A stretch of 64,000 nt of DNA, taken from assembly GCA_017447875.1 (NCBI GenBank), contig JAFSMP010000034.1, positions 1 through 64,000 on the forward strand, given 5' to 3'. Source of the DNA: Paludibacteraceae bacterium (GTDB lineage: Bacteria; Bacteroidota; Bacteroidia; Bacteroidales; Paludibacteraceae). A model generated the notes under the pieces. That model was not told where the DNA came from. It searched no databases and saw nothing but the letters and a program-made list of their open reading frames with translations. The translations under genes and the position numbers were made by a program. Shown piece after piece: positions 9,011 to 17,243 of the stretch (its first letter is position 1; each line of letters opens with the position of its first letter).

Positions 9011-10085
9011 ACGCAGTCAATAAGTTATGCGCAGCGATAAAACTGCTTATCTCGTTGTTTAATACTTGTCGTTCGGCTACTTCTATCCGGTGCTCCATCT
9101 GTTCGTTCTTGTAGAACCCGTCCAGCAGTGCCTGGTTGATCGTCTCGTACATCCAGTACTTGGCCTGCTCCGTCCGGTGGGCATCGAAATAACCGTTCGC
9201 TTTGGTGAAGGCGATATAGTCTTCTATGTTCTGCCAAACATCCATCACTCCGCTGTGGTCGATGGAAGAGCAGCATAGTGCATCGGGTACCCAACCGCTT
9301 TCCGAAGGAGGAAAGAGCATCAAGGCGTTCTTGAAACTCACACGCGCGGCGCGTGCGCGTTCCATATTATTTCCGTCGCACTTATTGATGGCGATACCGT
9401 CTGCCATCTCCATGATACCGCGTTTGATACCTTGTAACTCGTCACCCGTACCCGTCACCTGCAGCAGCAGGAAATAATCCACCATCGAGTGGGCCGCGGT
9501 CTCGGACTGACCCACACCTACCGTCTCCAGTAAGATCGTATCGAACCCTGCCGCTTCGCAGAGCACGATCGTCTCACGCGTCTTACGGGCTACACCGCCT
9601 AACGATCCCGCACTCGGGCTGGGACGGATGAAGGCATTCGACTTAACCGACAACTCGTTCATGCGGGTCTTGTCGCCTAAGATCGAACCCTTACTGCGTT
9701 CACTCGACGGGTCGATAGCCAGCACCGCCAGTTTCTTCCCTTTGTCGCACAACTCCGAACCCAGCGCTTCGATGAAGGTCGATTTACCGGCACCGGGAAC
9801 CCCCGTGATACCTACTCGAATCGAGTTACCGGCATAGGGTAGGCAGAGTTCGATCACTTTCTGGGCGATCGCCTGGTCGGCCAGCAGATTGCTCTCCACC
9901 AGTGTCACCGCCTGACTGAGGATCGTCATGTCACCCTTGCGGATGCCCTCGAAATACGCTTCGGGCATCAGCACCGTCTTCTTGCGACGGAAGGTGGCAT
10001 AGGGATTGACGGAAGGCAGGTTCTCAACCCCTGCATTCACCGTCAGTCCTTTGTACTCTGCACTATTTTCCGGGTGCTCGATCAT
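8994..10085 (-). CDS. meaB: Methylmalonyl-CoA mutase-associated GTPase (MeaB/ArgK family)
   Basis: A 363-residue SIMIBI-class GTPase. It has Walker A GVPGAGKSTF (about residues 96-105), the switch region TVGVGQSE, and the base-recognition motif NKCDG. MeaB proteins protect and gate cobalamin loading of methylmalonyl-CoA mutase, which fits the succinate-propionate metabolism common in Bacteroidales. No mutase gene is present in the window. Its start overlaps the stop of the DUF1573 gene (ATGA), and its end overlaps dnaB by 17 bp, so it is tightly embedded in the operon. Confidence 0.92.
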   Translation of the reverse strand: MIEHPENSAEYKGLTVNAGVENLPSVNPYATFRRKKTVLMPEAYFEGIRKGDMTILSQAVTLVESNLLADQAIAQKVIELCLPYAGNSIRVGITGVPGAGKSTFIEALGSELCDKGKKLAVLAIDPSSERSKGSILGDKTRMNELSVKSNAFIRPSPSAGSLGGVARKTRETIVLCEAAGFDTILLETVGVGQSETAAHSMVDYFLLLQVTGTGDELQGIKRGIMEMADGIAINKCDGNNMERARAARVSFKNALMLFPPSESGWVPDALCCSSIDHSGVMDVWQNIEDYIAFTKANGYFDAHRTEQAKYWMYETINQALLDGFYKNEQMEHRIEVAERQVLNNEISSFIAAHNLLTAYGSIK

Positions 10086-11161
10086 TCTACGGTAAAGTGA
10101 ACTTTTACTTTCTTGATCGGGTTTGCATAGTCGTTGGTGATGATCACTACCTCACGGCTGTATGCACCCGGCTCCAGGTTCTTTGTGTTGATATCTACGG
10201 TTACGTTACCTTTCTTACCCGACTTGATCGCCTTGGGTTGTTTTACCGTTAGACGGTTGTCGGCTGCGTATGCACGACGAACCTCCAAAGCGTTCACACC
10301 GCTGTTCTTAACCGGGAAGGAGAACTTAAGGTTCTTACCGGCAGCGATCTTACCGGCGTTCTGCTCTTCGGCTAACTCAATGATCGGTGCCTGCTGTTTC
10401 TCTTCTACGGTCATCTTGCTGAAGTCCTCCACGATATTGGCCTTCACCGTCAACTTGTAGTCATCGGTCTTCTCCAACTTACCGTCAACGCCTACGAAAA
10501 CATAAACCTCCACCGGACCGTACAGCTTGGTAGCCTTGGTGTCCAGGAAGAAGATGAACTTACCTACTTCGTTGCTCTTCACGGTCGGCAGTGTCACCTG
10601 ATAACCTACATACGCATCCGCCGCGTTCATATGCAACTCTGCCGTATGCTCTTCCGCTTTGAGGTTCGTATATTCCAACTCACCGCTCTTGCTCTCACCT
10701 TTGGTGATCGTACCCAGATCCAGCGTGGTGCTCTTCATGTTGAGCGCACCCACCGCGATCGTGTATTTGTTCACCGGTTTGGCTTGTTTCGGAATGACCT
10801 CACCCTTGATATACACTTTCTTCGTGGCCTCGGAGGCATTCGAAGTGATGGTCACGGTCTTCTGAAAACGACCCGGACGACCGTTGGGGTTATACGTTAC
10901 GGTGATACTGCCTTTCTGACCCGGCTCTACCGGTTCTTTGGTCCAGGTAGGTGTGGTGCAACCGCAACTGGCACGTACGTTACTCAGTACCAGCGGAGCC
11001 ATTCCTTCGTTCTTGAACTCAAAATTAACCGACACACGACCGTCTTCTTCGTGAATCTTACCGAAGTCATGCTCGGTCTTCTCAAATGTGATGACCGGCT
11101 GTTGTGCCGACATGGTTACTGCTGCGAGAACCATAAAGAGCGTACTTAAAATCTTTTTCAT
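10082..11161 (-). CDS. DUF1573 domain protein, three repeats, secreted
   Basis: A 359-residue protein with a Sec signal (MKKILSTLFMVLAAVTMSAQ). It has about three Ig-like DUF1573 repeats: residues 25-125 with the hallmark SCGCTTPTW, about 135-245, and about 265-359. The family is abundant in Bacteroidota and is thought to be periplasmic or surface-associated; no biochemical role is established. The start lies in a degenerate period-7 array that also contains the relA stop codon. Confidence 0.85.
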   Translation of the reverse strand: MKKILSTLFMVLAAVTMSAQQPVITFEKTEHDFGKIHEEDGRVSVNFEFKNEGMAPLVLSNVRASCGCTTPTWTKEPVEPGQKGSITVTYNPNGRPGRFQKTVTITSNASEATKKVYIKGEVIPKQAKPVNKYTIAVGALNMKSTTLDLGTITKGESKSGELEYTNLKAEEHTAELHMNAADAYVGYQVTLPTVKSNEVGKFIFFLDTKATKLYGPVEVYVFVGVDGKLEKTDDYKLTVKANIVEDFSKMTVEEKQQAPIIELAEEQNAGKIAAGKNLKFSFPVKNSGVNALEVRRAYAADNRLTVKQPKAIKSGKKGNVTVDINTKNLEPGAYSREVVIITNDYANPIKKVKVHFTVE

Positions 11162-11163
11162 AT

Positions 11164-11205
11164 CTTTAAACTTTAAACATTAAACTTTCAACGTTCAACT
11201 TTCCG
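11164..11205. repeat. Heptad array between relA and the DUF1573 gene
   Basis: Six degenerate 7-bp units follow one another: CTTTAAA, CTTTAAA, CATTAAA, CTTTCAA, CGTTCAA and CTTTCCG. On the minus strand the array spans the relA stop codon (11195-11197) and ends 3 bp before the next gene's ATG, so the whole junction is repeat. Confidence 0.85.
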
Positions 11206-13453
11206 TATTCACTCGTTTCACTTCTTTGATATTATCGATCTTACGAACGGCTTTGAGCAGATCTTCCAACTCCGAGCGGTCATAGACGTAGATCTCCATT
11301 GTGCCGTGGAAGATACCGTCTTCGCTCGTCAGGTTGATGGCACGCAGGTTGATATGAAAATCCTGCGTCATGGTCTGCATCACGCGAATCAGCACACCGA
11401 ACTTATCGATACCTTTGATCTCTATCGTCTCAACGAACGACTGTACGCGGTGTGTGTTCCAGGTCGCCGAATAGATACGCTTGCCGTAACTGGTCTTCAG
11501 CAGGTTCGCTTCCGCACAATCGATCTTATGAATATGCATCAACCCTTTCTCGTCCAGATATCCCAACACCTCGTCTCCCGGGATAGGATGACAGCAGTTG
11601 CTCAGCACGAACTTCTTCCCTAACTCATCATCCGTCAGGACAATCGCATGCGGTCCTTTCTTCGGCTTCACGATCTCCGTCTGTGCTCCCGCAGCGCTAG
11701 CGGTCTCACTTCCCACAGCGTTAGCGGTCTCTTTCTTGCCGATAAACGGTATATACGACCGCCAACCGCGTTTGGGGAAGACGATGTCGCGGATATTATC
11801 CAATCGGATGGCACCTTGTCCTACCTGGGCATACAACTCCGTAGGTTGCGTCATCTGGTAGTAAGACAAGATTCGTGCCAAAGCCATGTCGTGATTCTCC
11901 GACAGGTCCTTATCCATATGTATCGCATCCTCCACCAGTCGCTCGCCGTGTTTGATATAACGCCGCTCTTCCCGACGGAAATACTGCGTCAGTCCGTTTC
12001 GTGCCTTGGCGGTCGTCACCATGTCGAACCACTCTTTGAGCGGATGCTGACTGCTGGAGGTTAATACCTCTATCTGGTCGCCGCCTTTGAGTTTGTACGA
12101 CAGCGGAACGAGCGTGTGGTTCACTTTTGCGCCTATACAGTGCTCACCCAACTCCGAGTGTAACATGAAGGCAAAATCCAGAGCCGTCGAACCGAGCGGC
12201 ATCGTCATGATCTCACCCTTCGGCGTGAAGACAAACACCTCTTGGGCAAACAAGTTCAACTTGAACGTGCCCAAGAATTCCATCGCGTCTTTATCCGGGT
12301 GCTCGAGAATCTCCTTGATCTCCCTTAGCCACTTGTCCAACTCACTGTCATCCGACTCGCCCGTCTTGTACTTCCAGTGCGCGGCATAACCCCGTTCGGC
12401 GATCTCGTTCATGCGGTCGGTACGTATCTGCACCTCGATCCATTCGCCGTTCGAACCCATCACCGTCACATGCAGCGCCTCATATCCGTTCGCTTTAGGC
12501 GTGGAGATCCAGTCGCGGATACGCTCCGGGTGCGGACGGTACATCTCCGTGATGGCCGAGTAGATCATCCAGCACTGGTCTTTCTCACTCATCGACTCAC
12601 TGGGCGTGAAGATGATACGAACCGCCAACAGGTCATATACGTCTTCGAACGCGCACTGGTTACGCATCATCTTCTTCCAAACCGAATAGACCGACTTGAT
12701 ACGCGCCTTCAGGGTATAGTTGTATCCCATGCTCGTCAACCGCTCGCGGATAGGTACGGCGAACTGCTCAAAGCTCGCCATCTGTTGCTCCTTCACCGCC
12801 TCCAACTTATCGTGTATCTCCTGCCAGGTCTCGGGATGTTCGTATTTGAAACTCAGGTCCTCCAGTTCCGTCTTGATGGGGAACAGACCCAAGCGGTGCG
12901 CCAAGGGCGCGTAGATATACTGCGTCTCACCGGCGATCTTGTACTGCTTGTCCTTCGGTTGCGCACCGAGCGTACGCATGTTATGCAGACGGTCGGCGAT
13001 CTTGATCAGCACCACGCGGATGTCCTCGTTGATCGTCAGCAGCAATCGACGGAAGTTCTCCGCCTGCTCACTGGCCTGCTCACCGAATACACCACCGCTG
13101 ATCTTGGTCAGACCACTCACAATCTGCGCGATCTTGTCGCCGAACAGACCTGCGATATCCTCCGCCGTATAATCCGTGTCTTCCACTACGTCATGCAGCA
13201 GCGCCGAACAGATACTCGTGCTACCCAAACCGATCTCCTTCACGCAGATACGCGCGACAGCGATCGGATGCAAGATATACGGTTCTCCGCTCAGACGTCG
13301 AACTCCGTAATGCGCTTGGTTCGCAAAGTTAAACGCATGCGTGATGATCTCCACTTTCTGACGGTGGGGAGTATGCGCATAATCGTCTAACAACGCCTCA
13401 AACTCACGTTGGATAAGTTGTTCTTCTTCCTGTGTAAACTCACTCTTCTGCAT
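11195..13453 (-). CDS. relA: Bifunctional (p)ppGpp synthetase/hydrolase (RelA/SpoT)
   Basis: A 752-residue long RSH enzyme of the stringent response. Domains in order: HD hydrolase (about 50-190) with HDVVEDTDYT and KIADRLHNMRT; (p)ppGpp synthetase (about 240-370) with NGYEALHVTV and EVQIRTDRM; TGS (about 395-460, FVFTPKGEIMTMPLGSTALD); a Cys-containing region (NCCHPIPGDEV); and a C-terminal ACT domain. I chose the ATG at 13451-13453 because it lies just below a clear promoter and matches the family start; the frame stays open upstream but overlaps the divergent gene. The linker after TGS carries a 24-bp tandem duplication (ETANAVGS then ETASAAGA). Confidence 0.95.
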   Translation of the reverse strand: MQKSEFTQEEEQLIQREFEALLDDYAHTPHRQKVEIITHAFNFANQAHYGVRRLSGEPYILHPIAVARICVKEIGLGSTSICSALLHDVVEDTDYTAEDIAGLFGDKIAQIVSGLTKISGGVFGEQASEQAENFRRLLLTINEDIRVVLIKIADRLHNMRTLGAQPKDKQYKIAGETQYIYAPLAHRLGLFPIKTELEDLSFKYEHPETWQEIHDKLEAVKEQQMASFEQFAVPIRERLTSMGYNYTLKARIKSVYSVWKKMMRNQCAFEDVYDLLAVRIIFTPSESMSEKDQCWMIYSAITEMYRPHPERIRDWISTPKANGYEALHVTVMGSNGEWIEVQIRTDRMNEIAERGYAAHWKYKTGESDDSELDKWLREIKEILEHPDKDAMEFLGTFKLNLFAQEVFVFTPKGEIMTMPLGSTALDFAFMLHSELGEHCIGAKVNHTLVPLSYKLKGGDQIEVLTSSSQHPLKEWFDMVTTAKARNGLTQYFRREERRYIKHGERLVEDAIHMDKDLSENHDMALARILSYYQMTQPTELYAQVGQGAIRLDNIRDIVFPKRGWRSYIPFIGKKETANAVGSETASAAGAQTEIVKPKKGPHAIVLTDDELGKKFVLSNCCHPIPGDEVLGYLDEKGLMHIHKIDCAEANLLKTSYGKRIYSATWNTHRVQSFVETIEIKGIDKFGVLIRVMQTMTQDFHINLRAINLTSEDGIFHGTMEIYVYDRSELEDLLKAVRKIDNIKEVKRVNTES

Positions 13454-13473
13454 ATATGTACACAAATCGGCTG

Positions 13474-13505
13474 CAAAATTACAAAAAAAAATCCATATAC
13501 GCAAG
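13474..13505 (-). promoter_or_regulatory. Promoter of relA
   Basis: On the minus strand the -33 box CTTGCGTATATG (within 13505-13491) is followed by the -7 box TAATTTTG (13481-13474), about 20 bp upstream of the relA ATG. The leader is therefore short. Confidence 0.75.
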
Positions 13506-13556
13506 CGCACGCGAATTTTTTTGAAGAAAAAATATCCGTGGAGCAAAAAAATGTAA

Positions 13557-13582
13557 AATTTCCAATTTCCAATTTCCAATTT
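13557..13582. repeat. AATTTCC heptad array in a promoter
   Basis: Three perfect AATTTCC units plus AATTT. The array lies just upstream of the -7 box at 13591-13598, exactly where the -33 element of the sugar-transferase promoter should be. A change in copy number would therefore alter promoter geometry. Confidence 0.85.
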
Positions 13583-13590
13583 AAAAATAG

Positions 13591-13598
13591 TACCTTTG
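13591..13598 (+). promoter_or_regulatory. -7 box for the sugar transferase operon
   Basis: TACCTTTG followed by CAG, about 30 bp upstream of the ATG at 13627. The usual TTTGCATATG -33 box is not present; that position is taken up by the AATTTCC repeats. Confidence 0.7.
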
Positions 13599-13626
13599 CA
13601 GCCGCAAAGGTTGTGAATAAGGGAAA

Positions 13627-15141
13627 ATGATACGTGAAGGCTGGAGAAAAAGAATAGCGGTGGACTTGCTGGTATGGGTACTGGCTGCGTTATTGTGTAT
13701 GTTTTGGCGGTGGGTGTCGGATAAGAGTTCGATGACCGCTTATTGGGCACTGTTCGGTATATTGGCGGTGCTGTGGGTAGTAGTCGGTTTTGCCGTGCAA
13801 CTCTACCGTTCCTACAAGGATATGTGGTTCTGGCAGGCACTCCTGTCGCTTATCGCAGATGCCGGAGTCCTCATCGGTCTCTGTTGGTGGATTCTCCCTA
13901 TGCTGCCTTACCAACTCTCGCCGAAAGTAGCGATGTGGACCATCCTTTTGGTAGGCGCATTGGACACCGTCGTCGTGCTCCTTGAGCATTACTGGAAGTA
14001 CGCTACGAACATGACCGTGCAACCGATTCAGATCGAGCAGCGGGAGAATGCGAAAGTGACGCGCGAGAACGAACAACGCAGTCCGCAGTCCATCGAGTCT
14101 ATCCACCAGTCGGTTCTTTCGGTCACTACCGAAGAGGACTATCAGATGCTCTTCGACAAGGCGCATCTCTCTTCCCGGCAGACCAAAGCTGTCTGTGACC
14201 GTAACCGCTTTGCATTTCTGCAGATACCCGATTACCAATACAAGACGATCGTCGACCTGACGCTGCTCAATGACGCGAAGGGTATCAACCGCCGTTTCTG
14301 TATCGTCAACCAGAAACTGCCCGATGACGGTATCTACGTCTGCTGTTACCGTCCGCAGGAGTACATGAAGCAGAAGTTCCTGCAGTCCTACCCGCCGGTT
14401 ATCCGATGGATAGCGTATATACTGTATTTCTTTACCAAACGCGTCATTCCGCGACTCATGCTCACCAGCCGTCTGTACTACGATGTGAACAAGGGCCGCA
14501 AGCGTATGCTCTCCAAGACCGAGGTGCTCGGGCGACTCTATTACTGCGGTTTCGAGGTGGACGAGATAGTCCCTATGGGACATATCGAGTACGTCTTCGC
14601 CCATCGTCATTCGCAACCTTATCCGCAAGAGCAACTCAAGGTCTATGGACCGCTCATCAAACTGCCGCGCATCTGTAAGAACAAGGAGATACGCTATTTC
14701 TATAAGTTCCGCACCATGCACCCCTACGCGGAGTATATCCAGAAATATGTCTTCGACGCACGCGGAGGAATGGACATCGCCGATAAGTCCAACGACGACT
14801 GGCGTATCACTACCTGGGGTAAGTTCATGCGTAAGTACTGGCTGGATGAACTACCGATGCTTATCAACTGGTTCAAACGCGATGTCAAACTGGTTGGCGT
14901 ACGACCGCTCAGTAAGACCATGTTCGAGACCTATCCGGCTTGGTTGCAGGACAAACGAACGCTGTCCAAACCCGGACTGATCCCGCCGTTCTATATCGAC
15001 CATCCGAACACCTTCGACGAACTCTTCGCCAGTGAGGACAAGTACCTCACCGAGTACCTCGCCCATCCGATACGCACCGATATCAAGTATTTCTTCCTTA
15101 CCATGCGTTCGATTCTCACCCGTAAGACCCACAGCGCATGA
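13627..15141 (+). CDS. Polyprenyl-phosphate sugar-1-phosphate transferase (bacterial sugar transferase family)
   Basis: A 504-residue membrane enzyme of the WcaJ/WbaP type, which starts glycan repeat units by loading a sugar phosphate on undecaprenyl phosphate. The N-terminus has four hydrophobic segments (about 10-28, 36-58, 66-90 and 94-115). A soluble insert and a membrane re-entrant segment (about 257-280) follow. The conserved C-terminal catalytic part has FYKFRTMHPYAE, TTWGKFMRKYWLDELPML, VGVRPLSKTM and the late KPGLIPPFY. Its stop overlaps the next gene (ATGA). Probably surface polysaccharide or glycoprotein glycan synthesis; the sugar is unknown. Confidence 0.88.
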   Translation: MIREGWRKRIAVDLLVWVLAALLCMFWRWVSDKSSMTAYWALFGILAVLWVVVGFAVQLYRSYKDMWFWQALLSLIADAGVLIGLCWWILPMLPYQLSPKVAMWTILLVGALDTVVVLLEHYWKYATNMTVQPIQIEQRENAKVTRENEQRSPQSIESIHQSVLSVTTEEDYQMLFDKAHLSSRQTKAVCDRNRFAFLQIPDYQYKTIVDLTLLNDAKGINRRFCIVNQKLPDDGIYVCCYRPQEYMKQKFLQSYPPVIRWIAYILYFFTKRVIPRLMLTSRLYYDVNKGRKRMLSKTEVLGRLYYCGFEVDEIVPMGHIEYVFAHRHSQPYPQEQLKVYGPLIKLPRICKNKEIRYFYKFRTMHPYAEYIQKYVFDARGGMDIADKSNDDWRITTWGKFMRKYWLDELPMLINWFKRDVKLVGVRPLSKTMFETYPAWLQDKRTLSKPGLIPPFYIDHPNTFDELFASEDKYLTEYLAHPIRTDIKYFFLTMRSILTRKTHSA

Positions 15142-16046
15142 TCTTGGAGAATCTGACATATGAGCAATGTATCGCGCAAGGAGTAGGACCCTTGGTCTTT
15201 CCGGCACGTCTGGAGAAGGGTCTCGACCCGGCTAACAGCGCACGGATGAAGATGGTCTGCGTGCATAACATGCAGCAGCAGGTCAAACTGCAACATACCT
15301 TATCCCTTGCTTGGACTGCCCTGACGAAAGCCGGCATCCGACCTGTACTGATGAAAGGAGCCGGACTGGCAGCGCTCTATCCCGATCCGTCGTATCGCAC
15401 CTGGGGAGACATCGATCTCTTTGTCGGTATTGACCAGTACCATCCGGCTTGTGCCGTCATGCGGGACACCTTCCCGAATGCACTGAAGTTTGACGAGGAA
15501 CTCGACCACTACAAGCATTACAACCTTATCGCAGACGGCATCTCCATCGAGATACACCGTGTCTCCATCGGTTTTCAGCATCCCATCGATGCCCGCCGTT
15601 ATGCCAAGATGGAAGCCTTCGGCATGAGTCATGCGATAACAATCACCAATAACCAATCACCAATAACCATTTCGGTCCCCGAACCCACCTTCAACGCCCT
15701 CTTCGTCATGCTCCATTCCTGGGAACATATGATGACGCAGGGCGCAAACCTCCGCCAGATCCTCGACCTCAAACTGTTGGTGCAGCATTACAAGTATCGT
15801 ATTGACAAATACCGTCTTCGCTACTATCTGCAAGACCTGCATGTGATGGATGTGTGGCAACTCTATATGTGGATAGCGGTGAAGGCACTCGATCTACCGG
15901 TTTGGGAGGCTCCGTGCTATAAGGGAGGTAAGGACGTAGAGCTTAGGGCTAAGAAGTTGCTGGATGATTTATTGGCCGGTAAGATGGTAGCTCCAATCAC
16001 CAATCACCAATCACCAATCGCTTTGCCCGCAAATGGCATACAATGA
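15138..16046 (+). CDS. Nucleotidyltransferase family protein (NTP_transf_5-like), C-terminus shifted out of frame
   Basis: A 302-residue protein with the nucleotidyltransferase-fold signature LMKGAGLAALYP ... RTWGDIDLFV (about 70-95); such genes often accompany surface-polysaccharide genes. Two CACCAAT-type heptad arrays lie inside it: one at 15641-15668 (in frame) and one at 15993-16019. After the second array the frame ends with an unlikely tail, ALPANGIQ. The +2 frame instead continues as RFARKWHTMKERL... to the TAA at 16169-16171. Adding one 7-bp unit joins the two. The annotated end is therefore probably a repeat-length variant (phase-off or assembly collapse) of a gene extending to 16171. 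Confidence 0.75.
   Translation: MILENLTYEQCIAQGVGPLVFPARLEKGLDPANSARMKMVCVHNMQQQVKLQHTLSLAWTALTKAGIRPVLMKGAGLAALYPDPSYRTWGDIDLFVGIDQYHPACAVMRDTFPNALKFDEELDHYKHYNLIADGISIEIHRVSIGFQHPIDARRYAKMEAFGMSHAITITNNQSPITISVPEPTFNALFVMLHSWEHMMTQGANLRQILDLKLLVQHYKYRIDKYRLRYYLQDLHVMDVWQLYMWIAVKALDLPVWEAPCYKGGKDVELRAKKLLDDLLAGKMVAPITNHQSPIALPANGIQ
15641..15668 (+). repeat. Heptad array inside the nucleotidyltransferase gene
   Basis: Four units: AATCACC, AATAACC, AATCACC, AATAACC. They encode TITNNQSPIT in the present frame, a peptide closely matching those from the arrays at 15993 and 16681. Confidence 0.85.
15993..16019 (+). repeat. CCAATCA heptad array at the 3' end of the nucleotidyltransferase gene
   Basis: Three CCAATCA units and a final CCAATCG. 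The downstream reading frame is intact only if one more unit is present. Confidence 0.9.
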
Positions 16047-16171
16047 AAGAACGACTCGCGAATGCCGATAGGATAGGGCAGTACAGCCCTGAATACGCCA
16101 GACACATGCGCGCTGAAACGCTCTTACACGGTGCGCTGCGGCTCTTCGCCAAGGACCGTCATTGGGAATAA
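16043..16171 (+). pseudogene. Out-of-frame C-terminal piece of the nucleotidyltransferase, or a 42-residue small protein
   Basis: The ATG at 16043 overlaps the upstream stop (ATGA) and opens 42 codons ending in AKDRHWE. The same frame is open upstream back to the heptad array and reads RFARKWHT before the ATG. The composition is protein-like (basic, amphipathic). The simplest reading is the normal C-terminus of the nucleotidyltransferase separated by a 7-bp repeat deletion; independent translation by coupling is possible. Confidence 0.6.
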
Positions 16172-16199
16172 CTGACCACTGCAAACTGACTACTGAATG
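16171..16199 (+). repeat. ACTGANN heptad array running into the holA start codon
   Basis: Units ACTGACC, ACTGCAA, ACTGACT and ACTGAAT. The last overlaps the holA ATG (16197-16199), and the first begins at the last base of the upstream TAA. Confidence 0.85.
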
Positions 16200-17243
16200 C
16201 TCAAGAAGTACGACGATATAATAAAAGCCCTTCGGGCTGATGAATACGCACCGGTGTATATCCTGTGTGGAGAAGAACCCTACTACGCCGATCGGGTCTA
16301 TGATTTTATCGCGGCCAACGCACTGGACGAGATGGCGCGGGAGTTTGACCAACAGGTGCTCTACGGCCGTGACCTGCCCGGTGCAGACATATCACCCGTC
16401 ATCGGTGCCGCACGAGGGTTTGCCATGATGGGTGGACGTAAGGTGATCATCGTGCGCGAAGCGCAGGCTGTCAAGAAATGGGATGCACTCGGGGCTTACC
16501 TCGATAACCTCATGCCCCAAACCGTGCTCGTCATCTGCTATAACGGCAAACCCGATAAACGGCAAGGAATATGGAAAAAAGCCGCCGAACATCCGCAAGT
16601 CATCTGGCTGCAGTCCGACAAACTGCGTGACTACGAGGTCGAACGCTGGATCACCAATTATATTCAAGAATATAATAAATCACAAATCACCAATCACCAA
16701 TCACCAATACAGATCGATCCTCGGATCGCATCTGTGTTAGCGGATCACTTAGGCACCGACCTCTCCGCAATCGTCGGAGCCTTGCAGAAACTCATCGACG
16801 GTCGTCCCGAAGGAGTCAACACCATCGATGCCGCACTCGTCGAGCGGAATATCGGTATCTCGAAAGACTATAACATCATGGAGTTGCAAGCCGCACTTAT
16901 CCGCGGAGACATCGTGCGGGCGAACCAGATAACGCAGTATTTTGCTACATCCAAAGATCATCCCATGATCCGGGAGATGGCACCGCTATTCACCTTCTTC
17001 TCCAACCTCCTCATGTACCATTATCTGGCGGATAAGAGTCAGGCGAACGTAGCCAAAGAACTCGGCATCAACCCGTATTTCGTTAAGGATTATGTCACCG
17101 CAGCCAAACGCTATCCTGCCGGTAAAACTTTCCTCATCATCGGCTATCTGCGGGACACCGACGCGCGACTAAAGGGCATCAATAACCCGTCCGCGAAAGA
17201 CGCAGACCTCTGGAAAGAACTGATTTTCAAAATTATGCATTAA
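16197..17243 (+). CDS. holA: DNA polymerase III delta subunit
   Basis: A 348-residue clamp-loader subunit that opens the sliding clamp. The N-terminal AAA+-like domain begins with YAPVYILCGEEPYYADRVYDFI. It lacks an intact Walker A, as delta normally does. The middle and C-terminal helices (about 190-345) include LGTDLSAIVGALQKLIDG and the conserved NIMELQAALIRGD. A CACCAAT heptad array at 16681-16708 inserts SQITNHQSPI in frame near residue 165, in a poorly conserved linker. The start codon is the last element of another heptad array. Confidence 0.92.
   Translation: MLKKYDDIIKALRADEYAPVYILCGEEPYYADRVYDFIAANALDEMAREFDQQVLYGRDLPGADISPVIGAARGFAMMGGRKVIIVREAQAVKKWDALGAYLDNLMPQTVLVICYNGKPDKRQGIWKKAAEHPQVIWLQSDKLRDYEVERWITNYIQEYNKSQITNHQSPIQIDPRIASVLADHLGTDLSAIVGALQKLIDGRPEGVNTIDAALVERNIGISKDYNIMELQAALIRGDIVRANQITQYFATSKDHPMIREMAPLFTFFSNLLMYHYLADKSQANVAKELGINPYFVKDYVTAAKRYPAGKTFLIIGYLRDTDARLKGINNPSAKDADLWKELIFKIMH
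16681..16708 (+). repeat. CACCAAT heptad array inside holA
   Basis: One degenerate CACAAAT followed by three CACCAAT units, in frame. It has the same sequence family as the arrays in the upstream nucleotidyltransferase gene. Confidence 0.9.

Noticed and set aside
13454..13840. N-terminal extension of RelA/SpoT to 13840
   Set aside because: The extension crosses the relA promoter and the divergent sugar-transferase start; family homology begins just after the ATG at 13453.
13690..14721. 343-codon minus-strand frame opposite the sugar transferase
   Set aside because: Mirror of the real gene, no signal, motif or promoter.
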